This document shows, piece by piece, positions 36,844-46,439 of a DNA stretch of 64,000 bases. The DNA is from Sphingobacterium sp. HMA12 (GTDB taxonomy: Bacteria; Bacteroidota; Bacteroidia; Sphingobacteriales; Sphingobacteriaceae), in the NCBI RefSeq assembly GCF_002933815.1, contig NZ_BEYR01000001.1, forward strand, positions 620,001 to 684,000, read 5' to 3'. The notes under the pieces were generated by a model. That model saw nothing but the letters and a program-made list of their open reading frames with translations. It did not search any database and had not been told where the DNA came from. The translations under genes were made by a program, and so were the position numbers. Numbering within the stretch: position 1 is the stretch's first letter; each line of letters starts with the position of its first letter.

Positions 36844-38742
36844 ATGAAAAAAATACATCTATCTGTTTTAACCGTGGCAATGTCGATGGCCTCATTGTTC
36901 ACTTCCTGTTCTAAATACCTTGATATTGTACCCGACAATGTCGGGACCTTGGACTACGCTTTTCGTAATCGAAATGAGGCCGAAAACTATCTCTTTGGTT
37001 GCTATTCGACCATGCAAAAATTTTCCGATGTCATCTATAACCCTGGATTTACAACTTCGGCCGAAATTGTATATCCGATACTCGAGACCCAGTATTTCAA
37101 CTCTGCCGGATTCAATCTGATACGTGGTATTCAGACCAGTGGTAATCCCATACTGGGCGAATGGGATAATATGTACAAGGCGATACGCCGTTGCAATATC
37201 ATGCTGGAGAACATAGATAAGCCAATTGACCTAAGGGATGACGAAAAGAAGCGCTGGATTGCAGAGGTGAAGTTTTTAAAGGCCTATTACCATTATTATT
37301 TGATCCGCACACACGGTCCTGTGGTATTGATCAAAGAGAATAATCCGATTGATGTTGATATCGCACAAACGAAAAGAAAGCGGGCGACGCTAGACGAGTC
37401 ATTTGATTATGTCATTAGCCTGATGGACGAAGCGATTCCCGATTTGCCTATCACGATCGAAAATCGGGTCCAGGAATTTGGGCGTATCACTAAATTTATG
37501 GCTATGTCTATCAAGGCTGAGATGCTCGCTACTGCGGCCAGTCCCCTGTTTAATGGTAACCCAGATTATTCGAGCTTTAAAGATAAGGATGGCCGATTTT
37601 TATTTCCGCAGACTTATGATATCAAAAAATGGGAGATGGCAGCTTTGGCATGCCGGGAAGCCATCGCTGAATGCGAAAAAGTGGGACTGCATTTATCCGA
37701 GGATCTACCGACCTCCAATATCCGCAACGTATCGGACGAACTGAAGAAGATTTTGGTGCTACAAAATATAATTACCCAGCGCTGGGAGGAAAGTCCGGAA
37801 CTGATTTGGGGATTGAATTTTGGTTTTTCCTATCAGGCCTATACGATGCCCAAATTGACGGGCAGAGCTGTCGGGATGTCGAATAGCTATCCATCCAACT
37901 GGGCTGTACCCATATCGGCAACAGAAATTTTCTATACAGAAAATGGTGTGCCGATAAATGAGGATCGCACCTGGGATTATTCCAACCGTTTGGCTTTAAA
38001 GGCGGGTGATGAAAAAAATCGGCACGTCATCAGGCAGGGATATGAAACTGTCAGCGCCCATTTTAACCGCGAGAGACGGTTCTATTCTTCGTTGGGCTTT
38101 GATGGTGGGATTTGGTTTGGAAACGGTATCTCAGATGAGGAAAACGCATATTATGTGCAGGCTCGAGGTATTACAGGGATCGCAGGTCCCAAGAGTTTAA
38201 ATGCCCGGAATATTACAGGCTATTGGCCCAAGAAGCTCGTGCATTACATGACTGTTATGGACGAAACTTTTACGCCTGCGGATTTCAAGGTACCCATGAT
38301 GCGCCTAGCTGGACTCTATTTATTGTATGCAGAATCGCTTAATGAGGAAGGAGCAGTGCCTTCCGAAGAGGTGTATACTTATATTGACAGGGTACGTGCG
38401 CGGGCGGGGTTGGCACCGGTTCGTCAGGCCTGGGCTAATTTTTCACGTACGGCATCGAAAGCCCTGTCAAAAGATGGCATGCGCCAGATCATACATCAGG
38501 AAAGGCGTATCGAGCTCGCCTTTGAAGGACAAAGCGGCTGGGATCTTCGGCGTTGGAAAGAGTTGCAGGCTGTATTGAGCAGGCCGTTGCAGGGATGGAA
38601 TATCAATGAAGAAAGCTCGGTGAATTATTACAGACCGGTCAACGTGATCACACCAGTATTCGGGCTGCGTGACTATTTATGGCCGATCAATAATACGGCT
38701 GTTGTCGTCAATGAAAATTTGACACAAAATCCGTATTGGTAG
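36844..38742 (+). CDS. SusD/RagB family lipoprotein 2, 632 aa
   Basis: A signal with lipobox LFTSC is followed by SKYLDIVPDNVGTLDYAFRNRNEAENYLFGCY, a typical SusD opening. The helical core shows KFLKAYYHYYLIRTHGPVVLI. The C-terminal third has RLAGLYLLYAESLNE, IDRVRARAGL and IHQERRIELAFEGQSGWDLRRWK. At 632 residues it is longer than the first SusD, as in the RagB-like subgroup. It begins 15 nt after its SusC partner. Confidence 0.93.
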   Translation: MKKIHLSVLTVAMSMASLFTSCSKYLDIVPDNVGTLDYAFRNRNEAENYLFGCYSTMQKFSDVIYNPGFTTSAEIVYPILETQYFNSAGFNLIRGIQTSGNPILGEWDNMYKAIRRCNIMLENIDKPIDLRDDEKKRWIAEVKFLKAYYHYYLIRTHGPVVLIKENNPIDVDIAQTKRKRATLDESFDYVISLMDEAIPDLPITIENRVQEFGRITKFMAMSIKAEMLATAASPLFNGNPDYSSFKDKDGRFLFPQTYDIKKWEMAALACREAIAECEKVGLHLSEDLPTSNIRNVSDELKKILVLQNIITQRWEESPELIWGLNFGFSYQAYTMPKLTGRAVGMSNSYPSNWAVPISATEIFYTENGVPINEDRTWDYSNRLALKAGDEKNRHVIRQGYETVSAHFNRERRFYSSLGFDGGIWFGNGISDEENAYYVQARGITGIAGPKSLNARNITGYWPKKLVHYMTVMDETFTPADFKVPMMRLAGLYLLYAESLNEEGAVPSEEVYTYIDRVRARAGLAPVRQAWANFSRTASKALSKDGMRQIIHQERRIELAFEGQSGWDLRRWKELQAVLSRPLQGWNINEESSVNYYRPVNVITPVFGLRDYLWPINNTAVVVNENLTQNPYW

Positions 38743-38803
38743 AAATAAATTTTAACGCACTCATTTTTATGGGTGAGACAGAACACGTATAATAATTAAA
38801 CCA

Positions 38804-39997
38804 ATGAAAAAAATAGTTTTCATCTTAATCGTATTTACAAGCTGGTCATGTAAAAAAAGTCAGTCACCCGTGGAGGTGATCTCAGACGATACGACCAAGC
38901 CGGGCGTTGTAACTGATGTGCGTGTGGAGAATTTGAATGGCGCCGCACGTATCCTATATAAGTTACCACAATCGTCAAATATTCTATATGTATCGGCCAA
39001 ATACCCTATTCGTGAAGGATACGAACGTGAATCCAAAACAAGCTTTTACACCGATACGATTTTAGTAGAAGGTTTTGCCAAAGCAGGTGAATATGAAGTC
39101 ACGCTGCATACAGTGAGCCGTGCGAATATTAAGTCCGATCCCGTTGTTGTGAAAGTACAGCCCAAGACCCCCAATTATATCCTGGTCAACGAGGGGCTTC
39201 AAATTACGCCGGATTTCGGTGGAGCAAATTTTTATGGAACAAATCCTGATAAAGCCCCTATATCAGTGCATTTGTTAGCTTTCAATCCGAGCAAAAACAA
39301 GTTTGAAGAAAAAGATCCGGAATATATAAAAGGAGGTATTGTCGATGTCTCCTTACGCGGTTTTGCGGCCGTCGCCCAGGAATTCGGGGTTTACACCACC
39401 GACAGATTCGGGAATAAGTCTGATATCCGCTATAGCAAATTAACACCGCTGTTCGAATCATTGTTGGATAAGCGTAAATTTTTTGTTTACCGTTTGCCTT
39501 CGGATGCGCCAATATGGCCAGGTTGGGAATTGCGCTACTTTTTTGATGATAGCCTCAACGAGCCGGGCTGGCATACCCAGGATGCGCCCGTTACCGTAGG
39601 TACTTTCGGTATCGGCCCCACGGCAAAGATCAGTCGTTTTGTCCTGTGGAACAGATTGCCGGGGATGTATTCTTACCAGAATCCCAAATCAATCACGATA
39701 TGGGGATCCAATGCAGATCAACCAAAAGATGTTAATTTGCCGCGCATTTCCTCTCCGGGAGATATCGCGGGTGATTGGGTAAACATGGGCAATTTTATGT
39801 ATCCCGATCCGCCGTCAGGATTACCGGGCAGCCAGGCCAATGCGAGTGATAACGCTTTTGCCGCAGCCGGAATAAATTTCAGAATGCCTAGTACTGCGCC
39901 CCCTGTTAAGTTTATACGATTTTTGGTCAACCAGACCTGGGGCGGGCTGGGCTATACGAATGCCATGGAGATTTCATTCTACGGTATCAATCAATAA
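38804..39997 (+). CDS. Surface lipoprotein with Ig-like and discoidin-like domains (SusE position), 397 aa
   Basis: The signal ends in a lipobox (FTSWSC). The architecture matches the DUF4959-DUF5126-DUF5000 proteins that follow SusD genes: an Ig-like domain with PGVVTDVRVENLNGAARILYKLP, a middle beta domain, and a C-terminal galactose-binding-like (F5/8 type C) domain with SRFVLWNRLPGMYSYQNPKSITIWGS and VKFIRFLVNQTWGG. It is probably a surface glycan-binding protein helping the second SusC/SusD pair. Confidence 0.8.
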   Translation: MKKIVFILIVFTSWSCKKSQSPVEVISDDTTKPGVVTDVRVENLNGAARILYKLPQSSNILYVSAKYPIREGYERESKTSFYTDTILVEGFAKAGEYEVTLHTVSRANIKSDPVVVKVQPKTPNYILVNEGLQITPDFGGANFYGTNPDKAPISVHLLAFNPSKNKFEEKDPEYIKGGIVDVSLRGFAAVAQEFGVYTTDRFGNKSDIRYSKLTPLFESLLDKRKFFVYRLPSDAPIWPGWELRYFFDDSLNEPGWHTQDAPVTVGTFGIGPTAKISRFVLWNRLPGMYSYQNPKSITIWGSNADQPKDVNLPRISSPGDIAGDWVNMGNFMYPDPPSGLPGSQANASDNAFAAAGINFRMPSTAPPVKFIRFLVNQTWGGLGYTNAMEISFYGINQ

Positions 39998-40013
39998 TCT
40001 TAAAAAGTCAATT

Positions 40014-41219
40014 ATGAAAAGATTACTGTACGCGCTATTAATGCTGCTGTTTATCTTCAGTCAACAGTCCTGTGATAAATATGCTGATGATTACAAAAAT
40101 TATCTGGACAATAAAGAAGTGGTTTATCCGGGATTGGCGCGAGATCTGCGCTACTATGCGGGCTACCTCCGTACAAAGCTGGTATGGAATCCGAACCCTG
40201 ATCCCAACATAGCATACTATATGATCAATTGGGAGAATGGTAATAAATCCATTCGGGTAGAGGCTAAGACGCATAATCCCATCGATAGCATTCAGGTTAT
40301 TATCCCGGATTTGACAGAGTATGTTTACAGTTTTTCCATCCGGGCATATGATCATGAAGGTAATGCCTCTATTGGCCAGCAGGTTCAGAATGTCCGGGTC
40401 TATGGGCTTAATTATCAATCACTATTGTTAAATAGGTCTCCTAATATACTGAATCCATACACCATTGAGGATAATAAGGTCACCCTTCATTTTAATGCAC
40501 CAGATACCTTAAATGTCGTGACGGAGATAAGTTATACGGATCAAGCCGGAAGTATCAAAGTAGCACGGCTTTCGCAGAAAGAAAATAAAGTTGAGCTTTC
40601 GAACTTTAAGTTTGGTACCAATGTAAGCTACCGTTCGGGCTACCTGGCCGAAGATCATGGTATCGATACCATCTTTACGACCGGCAGTGATATCTTCCCA
40701 CAGGTCAGACGTTCCATTGCGGTCGATAAAAGCAAGTTCAGGGAGTTTAACCTGCCGAACGACGCCGGACCAGATTGGGGATGGGTAATTACCAATCTTT
40801 GGGACAATAATTACGGCGAACCTGGTTATCACACCCCTGGACGAGATTTACCATTGTCCTTTACATTGGATATGGGCGAGAAGTATGAATTATCGCGGTT
40901 GAAAGTATGGCAGCGTATTTCGGGTTTATATAACTATGGAAATCCCAAGCGCTTTGAAGTATGGGGAAGCAACAGTCCGACCAATGATGGTAGCTGGGAT
41001 TCTTGGACAAAGCTCGCTGACTTTACGACCTGGAAGCCTTCCGGGCTTCCTGTCGGCGCTGTGAACGATGAAGACCGGAAAGTAGCGGCTCAAGGCGATG
41101 AATATATATTTCCAAATGATATTCAATCGGTACGGTACCTACGCTTTCGGGTCCTGGAGACCTGGGGGAGTACCAACTATGTACATATCTTGGAGGTTAC
41201 ACCCTTCAGAAAGGAATAA
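40014..41219 (+). CDS. Second SusE-position lipoprotein, DUF4998 plus discoidin-like domain, 401 aa
   Basis: The start at 40014 gives a clean signal with lipobox SQQSC. Residues about 25-230 contain the Fn3-like DUF4998 segment (AGYLRTKLVWNPNPDPNIAYYMINWENG). The C-terminal 150 residues are an F5/8 type C-like domain (SRLKVWQRISGLYNYGNPKRFEVWGS, RYLRFRVLETWG) closely parallel to that of the previous gene. The two were probably generated by domain sharing or duplication. It begins 16 nt after its neighbour. Confidence 0.8.
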   Translation: MKRLLYALLMLLFIFSQQSCDKYADDYKNYLDNKEVVYPGLARDLRYYAGYLRTKLVWNPNPDPNIAYYMINWENGNKSIRVEAKTHNPIDSIQVIIPDLTEYVYSFSIRAYDHEGNASIGQQVQNVRVYGLNYQSLLLNRSPNILNPYTIEDNKVTLHFNAPDTLNVVTEISYTDQAGSIKVARLSQKENKVELSNFKFGTNVSYRSGYLAEDHGIDTIFTTGSDIFPQVRRSIAVDKSKFREFNLPNDAGPDWGWVITNLWDNNYGEPGYHTPGRDLPLSFTLDMGEKYELSRLKVWQRISGLYNYGNPKRFEVWGSNSPTNDGSWDSWTKLADFTTWKPSGLPVGAVNDEDRKVAAQGDEYIFPNDIQSVRYLRFRVLETWGSTNYVHILEVTPFRKE

Positions 41220-41336
41220 TACAGGCTTGCGCTTACAAGCAAAACAGGCCGTCTGATAATCTACAAAGACAACACATACAGATTAATATGGACCGCGACT
41301 AAGCTCAACTGGTCCGAAAAAAACAATAAATTAGCG

Positions 41337-43538
41337 ATGAAAAAGTATTTTATAGCATGGATGATCATCTGCCTTAGTGTAATAAATAGCTATTGCGAAG
41401 TGCAGTCAAAAATGACGGGCGATGTGAAATCTTGGGCGATTCCAAATGGAAAGTTGCTGTTTAATTTAAAAACAGGAACGGTTGATTATATCTATGAAAA
41501 TGGTGTTAAACTACAGAATACGGTAGCCTACGTGGACTTGGTGTCCTCGGGATTAAAGACCAGTTCCTCATTACCTATACACCACATCTCCGAGCAGCAG
41601 ATTAAGGATAATTTTGGCTCCGGCACTCGTCTGATCTTTACCCATACAGACAAAGATGGCCTATCGTTAAGACAAATTTTTGATTTTTATCAAGGCAGAC
41701 AGCACCTACAGATCCGTTTGGAGGTAAGCCACAAAAATGGGCAGCTGTTGGAAACGCGTAATATCAGTCCATTGTGTGTGATGAATTCCTACGCGGGGAA
41801 GTCAACTTTTCCATGGGCCAATCCCACCCTGGTGGATCTTCCCTTTGACAATGATAACTGGGGAAAGTTGCTGGCGCAGACCTGGTCTGGTTCAGCGAAA
41901 AAGCTGGATGGAGTCAGTCATGAGATGGCGATGATTTACGATACCGATACCTATAAAGGGTTGGTTGTGGGGAGTCTAGAGCATGATTTTTGGAAAACCG
42001 GTATCAGTTACCTAACTGCCCACAAAGGAGAACTTAGCAACTTCATTGTATTTGGTGGGGCTGCTCGACCGGATAATGCCGCGTTGCCTGCTAATTTTGG
42101 TGGCAACGACGGTACACATGATGTGATGCCTCATGGCAGCATGTTGGCTAAAGTGCTCCGTTCGCCCCTAATTTTTTTGGAAGCCGGAGACGATTTCCGG
42201 GTATCCAATTCAAATTTCGGCCATGCCGAGGTGCAATTAATGGGCCGTTTGGATTGGAAAGGTAACGCTCCCATGTACTGGAATAGCTTTAGCGTAGAGG
42301 GGGTACTGGGCCACGAAAGAGTCATGATGCCCAAGGGCGTTTATCAGACCATCGACTTTATTAAAGGAATGGACCAATGGAATAGACAGGGAAAACCTGT
42401 GATCAGTATAGATTCGTACGATCAAGGGATTTATTCGACCAAAGTTCTCCGGCAGATTGGAGACTATGCACGAGCAGCTGGACAAGAGATAGGCTTTTAC
42501 TGCAGTCCATTTTCACTTTGGACCTGGAGCAATAATATTGATAATGCCCTATTACCGGGAACAAATGTTCCACTGCGCGATGTGATACTTCGGGATGACA
42601 AAAATCGGCCGATCCCCTTTAAAGATGGGGAATGGGGAGCTTATCCGATGGATCCTACCCATCCCGCCACGAGGTTGTCCATGATCAATCAGATAGAGAA
42701 GGCACATGCCATTGGTGCGAAATTTATTAAAATCGACTTTTTGACAGCGGGTTCGCTGGAAGCAGTAAGATGGTACGATCCCAAGGTGAGAAGCGGGATG
42801 CAGGCTTACAGTTATGGGATGAAGCTTTTTAAACATCTGGCAGATTCCATCATGGGTAATGATATTTTTATTACCATGGCCATATCGCCGATGTTTCCAC
42901 ATCAGTATGCCCATACCAGATTTGTGTCTACCGATGTTCATTCCCACCTTCGGGATAGTCAACCGGGTTTTGCCCATTACGGAAGCACAGCGGCCTCCAT
43001 GATCACTGCTTCCCATATGGGTTGGGTGCAAGGGACGCTGTGGCCTTACACCAATATGGACAATTTGGTGATGCGTAAGTTTCAAAAACATTCCGATTTA
43101 GCTGAAAACGAAGTAAAGGTGCGCCTGATATCACTCATTACCATGGGCAGTATACTTGGCGATGGCTCCGATTACCGCGATTCATTATCATCCATAAGAG
43201 CCAAAAAATACCTGAACAATCCTGCGGTAACGCAATTTTTTAGTGCTCCGAAAGCTTTTGTTCCCTTGAAACTATCAGCAGGGGAGAGCATGGATCAGCA
43301 GCTTTCTTTCTACTTAAAGGATAAAGAAATACTTGTATCTGCATTCAATTTTGAGGAGAACAGACCTTTTGATGCAGTATTTGACCTGCAGAAAATTGGA
43401 GTTGAAAGCGGGACCTATCAGATTCTGGACTTTTTTACAGGGGCGAAGGTCGGGGAAATTGCGGATAAGGACCGATCCTTCTCCCTTCATGTGCAAGCGC
43501 GCGATGCAGTCCTTTGCCGATTGAAAAAAATAAAATAA
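41337..43538 (+). CDS. Melibiase-like glycoside hydrolase (clan GH-D type), 733 aa
   Basis: A signal peptide (ending NSYCEV) is followed by a beta-rich N-terminal domain and a TIM barrel. The barrel shows the clan GH-D order: VISIDSYDQGIY, EIGFYCSPFSLWTWS, the presumed nucleophile strand GAKFIKIDFLTAGS (Asp) and a later acid/base region (FVSTDVHSHLRDSQ). This suggests an alpha-galactosidase or related alpha-glycosidase distinct from the GH36 at 18054. I cannot name the exact family. It is followed with a 1-nt overlap by the GMC small subunit. Confidence 0.7.
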   Translation: MKKYFIAWMIICLSVINSYCEVQSKMTGDVKSWAIPNGKLLFNLKTGTVDYIYENGVKLQNTVAYVDLVSSGLKTSSSLPIHHISEQQIKDNFGSGTRLIFTHTDKDGLSLRQIFDFYQGRQHLQIRLEVSHKNGQLLETRNISPLCVMNSYAGKSTFPWANPTLVDLPFDNDNWGKLLAQTWSGSAKKLDGVSHEMAMIYDTDTYKGLVVGSLEHDFWKTGISYLTAHKGELSNFIVFGGAARPDNAALPANFGGNDGTHDVMPHGSMLAKVLRSPLIFLEAGDDFRVSNSNFGHAEVQLMGRLDWKGNAPMYWNSFSVEGVLGHERVMMPKGVYQTIDFIKGMDQWNRQGKPVISIDSYDQGIYSTKVLRQIGDYARAAGQEIGFYCSPFSLWTWSNNIDNALLPGTNVPLRDVILRDDKNRPIPFKDGEWGAYPMDPTHPATRLSMINQIEKAHAIGAKFIKIDFLTAGSLEAVRWYDPKVRSGMQAYSYGMKLFKHLADSIMGNDIFITMAISPMFPHQYAHTRFVSTDVHSHLRDSQPGFAHYGSTAASMITASHMGWVQGTLWPYTNMDNLVMRKFQKHSDLAENEVKVRLISLITMGSILGDGSDYRDSLSSIRAKKYLNNPAVTQFFSAPKAFVPLKLSAGESMDQQLSFYLKDKEILVSAFNFEENRPFDAVFDLQKIGVESGTYQILDFFTGAKVGEIADKDRSFSLHVQARDAVLCRLKKIK

Positions 43539-44068
43539 TGCGAAAAATAACGATGAATAGAAGAGAAGCGGTACAGCGCCTGGGGATTCTCGCCGGCGGG
43601 ATCTGGTTGATGAAATCCTGTTCTTTAGATTCTAATGGCGCAAGCATAGAACTGGATAACTATAAGATGACAAAGCAACTAGAGGAAGTATTGTCTGCAG
43701 TCGTGCAGACAATACTTCCTTTAGACGGACAAGAGCCTGAAGAAATTAGAAACTTACACCTGTTTGTGATGAAGATGGTTGATGATTGCCATGATCAGAC
43801 TGAACAACAGGTTTTTACAGATTCACTGGCAGATCTGGTCAAAGGTGAGTGGCACCCGCAGGCAAAACCCTTTATTTCAGCTCCTGCGGAAGAGCGGAAG
43901 AGAATGGTCGAATTGCTCAATAGACTGGATGACAATCAAATAAAAAAATGTTATGAAATCATCAAACGCCGAACAATCCAGGGGTATAACAATTCCGCTT
44001 ATTTGATGAAGACCAAGGGCACCTACGAATTGATTCCTGGTCGGTACAATGGTTATGCTAAAGTGTAA
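43538..44068 (+). CDS. Gluconate 2-dehydrogenase subunit 3 family protein, 176 aa
   Basis: The start at 43538 overlaps the preceding stop by one base. A Tat-type signal (NRREAVQRLGILAGGIWL) and a lipobox-like MKSC follow, so the protein is exported folded or held in the membrane. The remaining body (FVMKMVDDCHDQTEQQVF, RRTIQGYNNSAYLMK) matches the small subunit family PF13618, which partners flavin GMC dehydrogenases. Its large subunit is encoded 22 nt downstream. Confidence 0.8.
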   Translation: MRKITMNRREAVQRLGILAGGIWLMKSCSLDSNGASIELDNYKMTKQLEEVLSAVVQTILPLDGQEPEEIRNLHLFVMKMVDDCHDQTEQQVFTDSLADLVKGEWHPQAKPFISAPAEERKRMVELLNRLDDNQIKKCYEIIKRRTIQGYNNSAYLMKTKGTYELIPGRYNGYAKV

Positions 44069-44090
44069 ATATAAAAGAGCAGCAAAATAA

Positions 44091-45791
44091 ATGAAAGATA
44101 AAGATAATGTATTTGACGCCATCGTTATTGGCTCAGGTATCAGCGGTGGATGGGCGGTAAAGGAGCTGGCAGAGGCCGGTTTAAAGACCCTGGTATTGGA
44201 GCGGGGGAGAGATGTCAAACATGTGAAGGACTACCCGACGACCAATAAATATCCATTTGAATTTGAGCATCGTCTGGAGTTACCCCTAACCCTTCGTGCC
44301 GAAAATCCGATTGTCAGTAAATGTTATGCGTTTAATGAAGATTCGGCACATTTTTTTGTGAAAGATAAGGAGCATCCCTATAAGCAGCAGAAGCCATTTG
44401 ATTGGATAAGAGGCTATCAGGTTGGTGGGAAATCCCTACTCTGGGCTCGTCAGACGCAACGATGGAGCGATTTTGACTTCGAAGGACCTTCACGGGACGG
44501 TTTCGCCGTTGACTGGCCTATTCGTTATAAAGATCTGGCCCCGTGGTATGACCATGTGGAGAAATTTGTGGGCATTTCGGGAAACCGTGACGGTATCGCC
44601 GCCATCCCCGATGGCATATTTCAGCCCGCATTTCCGCTGAATGCTGTCGAAGAATATTTTAAGAAAGTGCTACAGGAAAAATATACCGACCGTCATGTGG
44701 TCAGTGCCCGTTGCGCGCACCTTTCCAAACCCGAGCCTATTCATATCGCTCAGGGGCGTGTAAAATGTCAACATCGAACACTCTGTCAGCGCGGATGTCC
44801 TTTTGGCGGCTATTTCAGTTCGAATGCGGTCACTTTACCCTGGGCCGAGAAAACAGGAAAGATGACCCTGAGGCCTTTTTCCGTTGTAGAGTCGATCATT
44901 TATGATGAACAGACTCAAAGAGCTAAAGGCGTGCGCATCGTGGATGCCATCACGAAAGAAAGTTTTGAATATTACGCTAAAATCATCTTTGTTAATGCCG
45001 GTGCCATTAATACGAATCTGATCCTTCTCAACTCAAAGTCCAAGCGTTTTCCCAATGGCTTGGGTAATGACAGTGGCGTGCTGGGACAATATGTTGCATT
45101 TCATAATTACAGTACGCGAGTATACGCAGATTATGATGGCGAGCTGAATGCCTATAAAATAGATGGTAGAAACCCCGCCGGAGGTGGATATATGCCTCGG
45201 TTTAGAAATTTGCACCGGCAGGAAACAAACTTTTTAAGAGGTTATGCGACTGGTTTTGGCGCTTCTCGTTCCACTTATCAGGACACCTCGTCTACCGGAA
45301 GAGATCTGCGGGATAACCTGTTGAATCCAAAACTGGGACATTGGTGGGTAGGTGCCCAGATGATGGGTGAAACCATACCAAAGAGCGAAAATAGGGTATA
45401 TCTCGATGGAAATGATAAAGATGCCTGGGGTGTCCCATTGCTTAATATAGCCATCGGTTATGACGATAATGACGATAAAATGTCCCGGGATTTTGTTGAA
45501 CAGTTTACGGAGATGTATGAAAAGGCAGGGTTTATTAATATTCATTCTTCAACGGATAAGCAGGCTCCCGGGCTGGATATTCATGAAATGGGAGGTGTTC
45601 GCATGGGACGAGATCCCAAGAGCTCGCTGCTAAATGAATGGAATCAGATGCATGCCTGCAAAAATGTATTCATCACGGATGGAGCTTGCATGATCTCCAC
45701 ATCAACTCAGAATCCTTCACTCACCTTTATGGCTATGACAGCACGGGCAGTAGATTATGCGTTGGGCGAAATGAAAAAAGGCAACCTGTAG
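44091..45791 (+). CDS. GMC family FAD-dependent sugar oxidoreductase, 566 aa
   Basis: The FAD-binding motif G14-S-G-I-S-G19 opens the chain, with VGGKSLLWARQTQRW and a Cys-rich stretch (CQHRTLCQRGCPFGG) in the middle. The C-terminal HEMGGVRMG and STQNPSLTFMAMTARA motifs carry the active-site His/Asn region of GMC dehydrogenases. With the small subunit it should form a periplasmic dehydrogenase oxidising the hydroxyl of a sugar or glycoside (for example C1 or C3). The natural substrate probably comes from the hydrolase encoded just upstream. Confidence 0.8.
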   Translation: MKDKDNVFDAIVIGSGISGGWAVKELAEAGLKTLVLERGRDVKHVKDYPTTNKYPFEFEHRLELPLTLRAENPIVSKCYAFNEDSAHFFVKDKEHPYKQQKPFDWIRGYQVGGKSLLWARQTQRWSDFDFEGPSRDGFAVDWPIRYKDLAPWYDHVEKFVGISGNRDGIAAIPDGIFQPAFPLNAVEEYFKKVLQEKYTDRHVVSARCAHLSKPEPIHIAQGRVKCQHRTLCQRGCPFGGYFSSNAVTLPWAEKTGKMTLRPFSVVESIIYDEQTQRAKGVRIVDAITKESFEYYAKIIFVNAGAINTNLILLNSKSKRFPNGLGNDSGVLGQYVAFHNYSTRVYADYDGELNAYKIDGRNPAGGGYMPRFRNLHRQETNFLRGYATGFGASRSTYQDTSSTGRDLRDNLLNPKLGHWWVGAQMMGETIPKSENRVYLDGNDKDAWGVPLLNIAIGYDDNDDKMSRDFVEQFTEMYEKAGFINIHSSTDKQAPGLDIHEMGGVRMGRDPKSSLLNEWNQMHACKNVFITDGACMISTSTQNPSLTFMAMTARAVDYALGEMKKGNL

Positions 45792-45909
45792 TCATTTGAC
45801 ATCATGCCATTTTTTCATATTTCAGCAACTGCCCAAACTGGATGTGGTCTATCCACAGTCACTATATATCCCACAGTCCAAGAATATTAATTGTATTATA
45901 TTTCATTTT

Positions 45910-45943
45910 AAAGCCCCGTATGACATCAGTTATTTGGGGCTTT
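45910..45943 (+). terminator. Terminator of the polysaccharide locus
   Basis: AAAGCCCC and GGGGCTTT pair across an 18-nt loop, with a T/A-rich tail. It lies about 120 nt after the GMC gene. Confidence 0.65.
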
Positions 45944-45997
45944 ATTATAAAATTTTTATTATCGCGTCTGACCTGTTCGCTCTGTATGATAGGCTTT

Positions 45998-46305
45998 CTA
46001 TTTTCCTCTTTTCTGTTTTACCAGTACGACCCAATCATCTTGCACGCTTTTGGTGCCCACCAATAATAGCGCATCATCGATTGACAATAAATCATCTTCC
46101 CAAAGTGGCGTTATGCTGGATCTAGCGAGCAATTGTTCAAGACTGCCTTTCAGGGGTCTATAGGCCTACTCACCAAATTTTCGCCACAAGTAGGTGAATC
46201 CTCACGCTTCAAATAGCTGAGTATCTTTTCGTTCATAGGTTCTGTCTTGTAATAAACAGAACCCCCGTCATCTTGTTTAAGCCGACGGTCGACTATAAAT
46301 TATAT
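45998..46305 (-). pseudogene. Decayed small gene with a frameshift, unrecognised
   Basis: On the minus strand one open frame runs from about 46305 through QDDGGSVYYKTEP and MNEKILSYLKREDSPTCGE to a TGA at 46150-46152. A second frame continues directly with PLKGSLEQLLARSSITPLW and ends at a TAG (45998-46000). Adding one C to the CCCC run at 46153-46156 would join both halves. The codons look coding-like in both frames. The protein is not recognised. It is either a pseudogene or a single-base sequence error. This is the main content of the gap between the GMC gene and dinB. Confidence 0.45.
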
Positions 46306-46347
46306 CACTGACAATGAATGTGATAAAAATTAAATCAATCTAACATC

Positions 46348-46379
46348 TTGATTGTTTGCTAATAATATTAGTAATTTTG
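46348..46379 (+). promoter_or_regulatory. Promoter and palindrome upstream of the dinB-dnaE2 operon
   Basis: TAATTTTG at 46372-46379 fits the TAnnTTTG -7 element, with a TTG 21 nt upstream at 46348-46350. Between them lies the perfect palindrome CTAATA-A-TATTAG at 46359-46371, placed so that a bound repressor would block RNA polymerase. Nearly the same palindrome precedes the gene at 49781. Confidence 0.6.
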
Positions 46380-46439
46380 AAAACAGCAACTACCAAAATC
46401 AAAAGGCACAATACAGGGCTTTTGATACAATTGAAAAAC

